23,156 bases of DNA. Source: Azolla pinnata (lineage: Eukaryota; Streptophyta; Polypodiopsida; Salviniales; Salviniaceae). Under the pieces are notes generated by a model. It had not been told where the DNA came from. It saw only the letters and a program-made list of their open reading frames with translations, and searched no databases. Shown piece by piece: positions 19,235 to 23,156 of the stretch. The position numbers and the translations under genes were made by a program. The first letter of the stretch is position 1. The number at the start of each line of letters is the position of its first letter. The stretch covers positions 1 through 23,156 of the forward strand of contig JBBBWG010009258.1 in the NCBI GenBank assembly GCA_037176905.1. Reading direction: 5' to 3'.

Positions 19235-20740
19235 CGACGAAGGCTGGGGATACGTGAAAGAAGATCCGGGCGACGATTGGCACGGCCGGATGATCACATG
19301 GAGGCGGATCCTGGAGGAGGGGGGGAGAGGGGAAGGAATGCGGGAGACGTGCGGAGGCGAGGATCGCCATCGCCGACGAGGAAGAAAAGGAAAACAGTCT
19401 GCGACGTGCGGAGGGCGAGGGCCGCCATCGCTGACAGAAGAGTTTTGTTTTCAGAAGTGGTATTTCTAATTCTCTGAGGGTAGCCCTGAAGAATATTACT
19501 ACAGGATAAGAAAACACAGAACAAAACAAAACGCTTACAAATTTCCAATTTGAAAATCAAATGGTTCCTTCACGTTTCTGGGCGCTAGATTTAGCTCTAG
19601 ACATTTCAATCTCAGACAAGTTTCATCGGAGCACAGTTCCCACGGAAGGTGAGAATCGATTCGTAACGATCCGATGCCAGATTTAGCTGGGCCCACCGCG
19701 GAGGGCTTTGTTTGCTGCTTGGCCGCAGGTGGATTTCCGGCATGCTTGGTTAGGGCGGATGGAGAGAATGCAACACGTACTGATTGCATGCGTCGTGCGC
19801 TGAATGCTAATTCTGGAGCAGTTAGCAGCAACATTCGGCCGGTGTGAGCTCCGGTAGGTTGTAGGTAGATTGTCAGAGGCCAAATAGAAGGATAGCGTGA
19901 TCAGGAGGGATGAACCAGCCAGCCTTGAGAATGCAGAATGCAGGAGGGCTACGGATCGAATCAACGGGTGGGACGGGGGGCCCTGGCTTTATTCGCTACG
20001 CCACTAACGGGGGCAGTTCATCAAACGCCCAGACAGTTGGACAGATGAAGACATCGCATGTAATGAGGGGCAGACTGTTGTTATGTCTATACCAATAAGC
20101 CTTGTCGCCGACCGACTGATTCACACTGGCCCACAGAGAACGGCTAACTACTTTGCATGCACATCGACTTGGAACCGATCGATCGTCGTTCTTCTCCCTC
20201 CCCACAATGTGAAACCACCGATTCGGGGCCGCTATCCCCGAGAGCAACGAGGGCTGATGAAGGAAGGAAGCGCTAGCTAGCTACAGCAACCGCCAAATGC
20301 GGCGGCCGAGACGGAGGCGTAGAAATCGGATGGATACACACGCATGCGGATGGATGATGGTGATGATGATGAGCTTGAACATAATGATGGGGGCCATGCC
20401 GAAACCCGAGCTTTTGTCCCCCTCTTCTAAGTGTGGAATAGTAGTAGCAAAATGGGCGGCGGCCGAGAGCCTCTTTCCTTTTTCTTTTCTCTTTTGTCCG
20501 GTCACGTGGGGATGGCCACCCAAAGGCGGAGACGTTCGTACCCCGCGTGTCTCGAAGTCGTCGTTCGATGCATGAACAGGAAGTCGCGCCTTTCGCGCGA
20601 TTGCTTCCATTGTGTGCAAAAGGATTTCTCATCGCTCATTCGCAACACGGGCCAATTACTTATTTCCTACACATCGTACGCGATCGGGCTTAAGAACGGG
20701 TCCGAACTAATTCGGCCCTAATCAGGCGCCGATCCTATGC
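19235..20740. other. Upstream flank of ABIL, no gene recognised
   Basis: GC content rises here. Several frames on both strands are open, including 20273-20632, but they show no family motif and are mutually overlapping shadows. It should include the ABIL promoter and leader. Confidence 0.4.
19688..19695. promoter_or_regulatory. Site II-type element TGGGCCCA
   Basis: Palindromic TGGGCCCA, the plant site II (TCP-binding) core TGGGCC in both orientations, about 450 bp upstream of the ABIL ATG. Function inferred only. Confidence 0.3.
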
Positions 20741-22610
20741 CAAGAGCGTGATAACAACGACGAAGAAGATGATGATGACAACAACAACAACAACAACAAC
20801 AATAAGAATCGGAGTGGGCATAACACGTGATCTGTGGAAGGAAGGAACGTCCGTCTGCCCGCCCACGCAACAACAAGAGGAGAAAAGCAACTTGGGGCAT
20901 ATCCTCCTCCCCCCGGGTGTCACGTCGATGCGTTTGGATTTATTCGGGCTTTTATACGAATTCCATCGAACTTCGAATCGTCTCCCCGTTGGTCGCCCGT
21001 AAGTAAAATTGCTTGGTTTTTGAAAAAAAAAGAGGAGGATAAACAAAAGAAAAGAAGAAGCATCATTGGAATAAACAAATCCAAGCCCTAAACCACCCCG
21101 TTGCGTGGATGAACAGTCGACGACGGTGGGGGGGGGGGGAGGAAGGCCCCGAATTTTCCACACCCGTCAATAATTGAAGCCGCGGCCACTACCGACTGGG
21201 GGTTTGAAAATCGGAGCCCCCGGCGGAATGCTCTTCAGTGCTTCTTCTTTCCAACGGCGTGTAGCGATGGAGCTAATAGCGGTTGCTGGAAAGAAGAAAC
21301 GGGGCAAAGAGTCGTGGGGCTCTAAGTCTGGAAATGTGTAGTTTGGCTTTGTTACGGTAGATGTTTTTCTTCATTTGATGGTCGGTCAAAGGTGGAACCT
21401 TACGAAATCTCAATGGTTGTTCCCTTTCATTCTAAAACTTTCGTTCTCGCATATGGGGCTGTTTTAGTGTAATGTTGTTGGGTGTGGGTGGTTGTAATAA
21501 TGCACAGAAAAGGTAAGAAGAAGAGAGGCTGATGATAATAATAGCAAGGGAGAATTACGGAAAGAAATGCCTAACGCAATTATAACTTGCATTTTAACGC
21601 CTACTGAAACCAGAGATTGCAAATCGATGCATAATCTTATCCACCACTGTAAACTAAACACCCAATTAACTCAGTTGGTATCGATCTTATTCTTAGTCGC
21701 TTCCCACAAATCGATCCTACATCGATTCCCTTACGATATATTCGATCCCCAAAAGCTAGCCATTTTTGGAATCTAATTAGTCGGTTAACACACTCGTTCG
21801 GTGTCAATCAAGTAAATTAAGTAAAGCGTTCGTCAATTGGCTGGTTTGATGTTTTAGAGGAACTCACGATTGATTGATCTGATGTTAATCAATCAATCAA
21901 TTGCGTGCTAATTCTTAAAACTAGGATCTAATTTTGCAATTTCTGGGTTTCAGTAGGCGTTTTATGATAATTCTCCCTAACGATAATAATAATAATGTGA
22001 AGTGGAATGCACGCGTTTCACACGCGTCCGGACGAGCAGAAGATTTCTCACAAAAGACGTGGGAAAAGAGAAGAAAAAGCAAACGGAAAAGCAAAGCGTG
22101 CTTTTTGACGCGGAAAAACTACAGATAAATATAAAACATAATCATTCTCTATATATATTTCATATATATACATACATATATCATTTGTATACGTCTAGAA
22201 ATTCGAATAATAATTACCTCTCCTCTCTCTCTCTCTATATATATTTATATAATTATAATTATAATTATTATTGATGAAAAAAGAAACTGAGCTGCGGTGA
22301 AGTGTTTTTGTTTTTCTTTTTTCTCCTTTTTAATAAACAAATTAACTTTCCGATCCTAATCTTTGATCATAATTGAGAAGCGCCCTCTAAAAACAAAAGA
22401 GAAAAAAAACAAAAAACGATAAAAAAAAAACCAAGGGTGAAAAAAGGGGGGGGGGGGGAAAAAAAAAGAATAGAAAATAAAAAATAAGAAAAAGAAAAAT
22501 AAGAAAAAGAGAAAAAGCCCACGAGAAAAGCATGAACGGAGAAGGGGAGCGTTTTTCCCCTTTCTTTTTCTTTCTTCCCTTTTTTTCTTTTTCCCGCCGC
22601 AAGCATCCTG
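20741..22610. other. Intergenic, no gene recognised
   Basis: Contains an ACA/AAC triplet tract at about 20776-20802, a G10 run at 21128-21138, an inverted repeat at 21242-21298, TA-rich repeats at 22150-22270 and long A/G-rich stretches from 22390. No exon with splice sites and coding character was seen. Confidence 0.4.
21242..21298. repeat. 12-bp inverted repeat
   Basis: TTCTTCTTTCCA (21242-21253) and its exact reverse complement TGGAAAGAAGAA (21287-21298), separated by 33 nt. Confidence 0.75.
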
Positions 22611-22660
22611 CCACGTGTCATCCCCTCACTCGTGCCACCCCGCCACGTCACCCCGCGGGG
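22611..22660 (+). promoter_or_regulatory. G-box / ABRE-like cluster
   Basis: CCACGTGTC (22611-22619, G-box CACGTG) and GCCACGTCA (22642-22650), both with ACGT cores as bound by bZIP factors in ABA- and desiccation-responsive plant promoters. A palindrome CCCCGCGGGG follows (22651-22660). The cluster lies 20-70 bp before a TATA-rich stretch. Confidence 0.55.
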
Positions 22661-22667
22661 GAGCGCT

Positions 22668-22706
22668 AAATAAATAAATATATAAATATATATATATATA
22701 TATATT
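22668..22706 (+). promoter_or_regulatory. Probable TATA box region
   Basis: TAAATAAATAAATATATAAA then TA repeats, immediately 3' of the G-box cluster. On the plus strand this would place a transcription start near 22715-22740, with the gene body beyond the right edge. Confidence 0.45.
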
Positions 22707-23156
22707 CTCTCTTTCATTTGTGTTTTCTTTTTTCTTTTTTGGGGGGGTTTTTTTTGTTATTTGTGTTTTTTGAAACAGCGTTTCGAAAATAAAGGTAGAA
22801 AGAAAGAATCAAGAGAGGAAAAAAACAGGGGAAGGATAGGTATGTAATTTCCCCCATTTCTTTTTATTTAAGAAGAGCAACCTTATATTTTATTTAATAA
22901 TAATAATAATATAATAATTTATTATTATTATTATTACTATCGTGATATGCCATTTTCTGTTCCTTCGATTATGGGAGTGGGGTTTGTTTCCCCTCTTGTT
23001 TTTTTGTTCTCTCGACATATTTAATCCAATTAGTTCATCCAATTTTGTTCAAAGAGAAACAAGAAAAGAAGGAAAAAACAAAGAGAGGGGGGGGGGGAAA
23101 TCTCTTTTGAAAGGAAAGTTTTTTGTTTTTATTTCGGGGGGGGGGGGGGGCCTAAA
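22707..23156. other. Right-edge region: putative leader, homopolymer-rich
   Basis: No coding sequence recognised. Runs of G and A/T alternate (G7 at 22741, G9 at 23089, G13 near 23138). If the upstream promoter is real, this is 5' leader or first intron of an off-window gene. Confidence 0.35.
22896..22936. repeat. AAT / ATT inverted triplet repeat
   Basis: (AAT)n at 22896-22919 followed directly by (ATT)n to 22936. The two halves are complementary and can form an AT hairpin. Confidence 0.85.

Noticed and set aside
20273..20632. 119-codon minus ORF with poly-His
   Set aside because: Poly-His comes from an ATG/GAT repeat; three overlapping frames are equally open and none shows a domain.
1..23156. 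tRNA, rRNA or CRISPR elements
   Set aside because: No tRNA A/B-box pair, rRNA segment or spaced palindromic repeat array was seen; the tandem arrays lack unique spacers.

Overview
The window is nuclear DNA of a land plant. The evidence is a plant QCR8 gene, a SIP1-type trihelix factor, a land-plant-style PLS-class PPR ORF, a plant ABIL gene, GT-AG introns of 83-1337 nt, and long CATG/CATA, GA and TTC microsatellites. A spliced gene resembling the axonemal protein CFAP210 implies swimming sperm. That points to a seed-free plant (fern, lycophyte or bryophyte; cycad or Ginkgo is not excluded). The species cannot be settled from sequence alone.

Layout. 1-3569, minus: five exons of a CFAP210-like flagellar gene whose 3' part lies off the left edge. 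3570-5947: promoter space and microsatellites, ending in a TTC/GAA-rich leader. 5948-7600, plus: trihelix transcription factor. 7601-10298: mostly non-coding, with a 23-unit AG repeat, one doubtful exon, a hairpin and a 95/101-bp tandem array. 10299-11748, plus: PPR ORF, frame-broken at its 5' side and cut short in its E region. 12559-13654, plus: complete two-exon QCR8. 13655-15853: non-coding, with a 74-bp duplication. 15854-19234, minus: seven-exon ABIL gene (SCAR/WAVE complex), with a decayed reading frame inside intron 1. 19235-22610: no gene recognised. 22611-22706: G-box/ABRE-like and TATA elements that look like a plus-strand promoter for a gene beyond the right edge.

The genes do not form a pathway: they cover sperm axoneme structure, transcription, organelle RNA processing, mitochondrial respiration and actin nucleation. 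The two longest genes consist of small exons. They were found by reading splice sites and checking that reading phase carries across every junction; they do not appear as long ORFs. Most long ORFs in the window are shadows of repeats (CATG, TTC, GAT) or of the PPR and trihelix genes. All gene calls rest on motif recognition by eye; no alignment or search was run.
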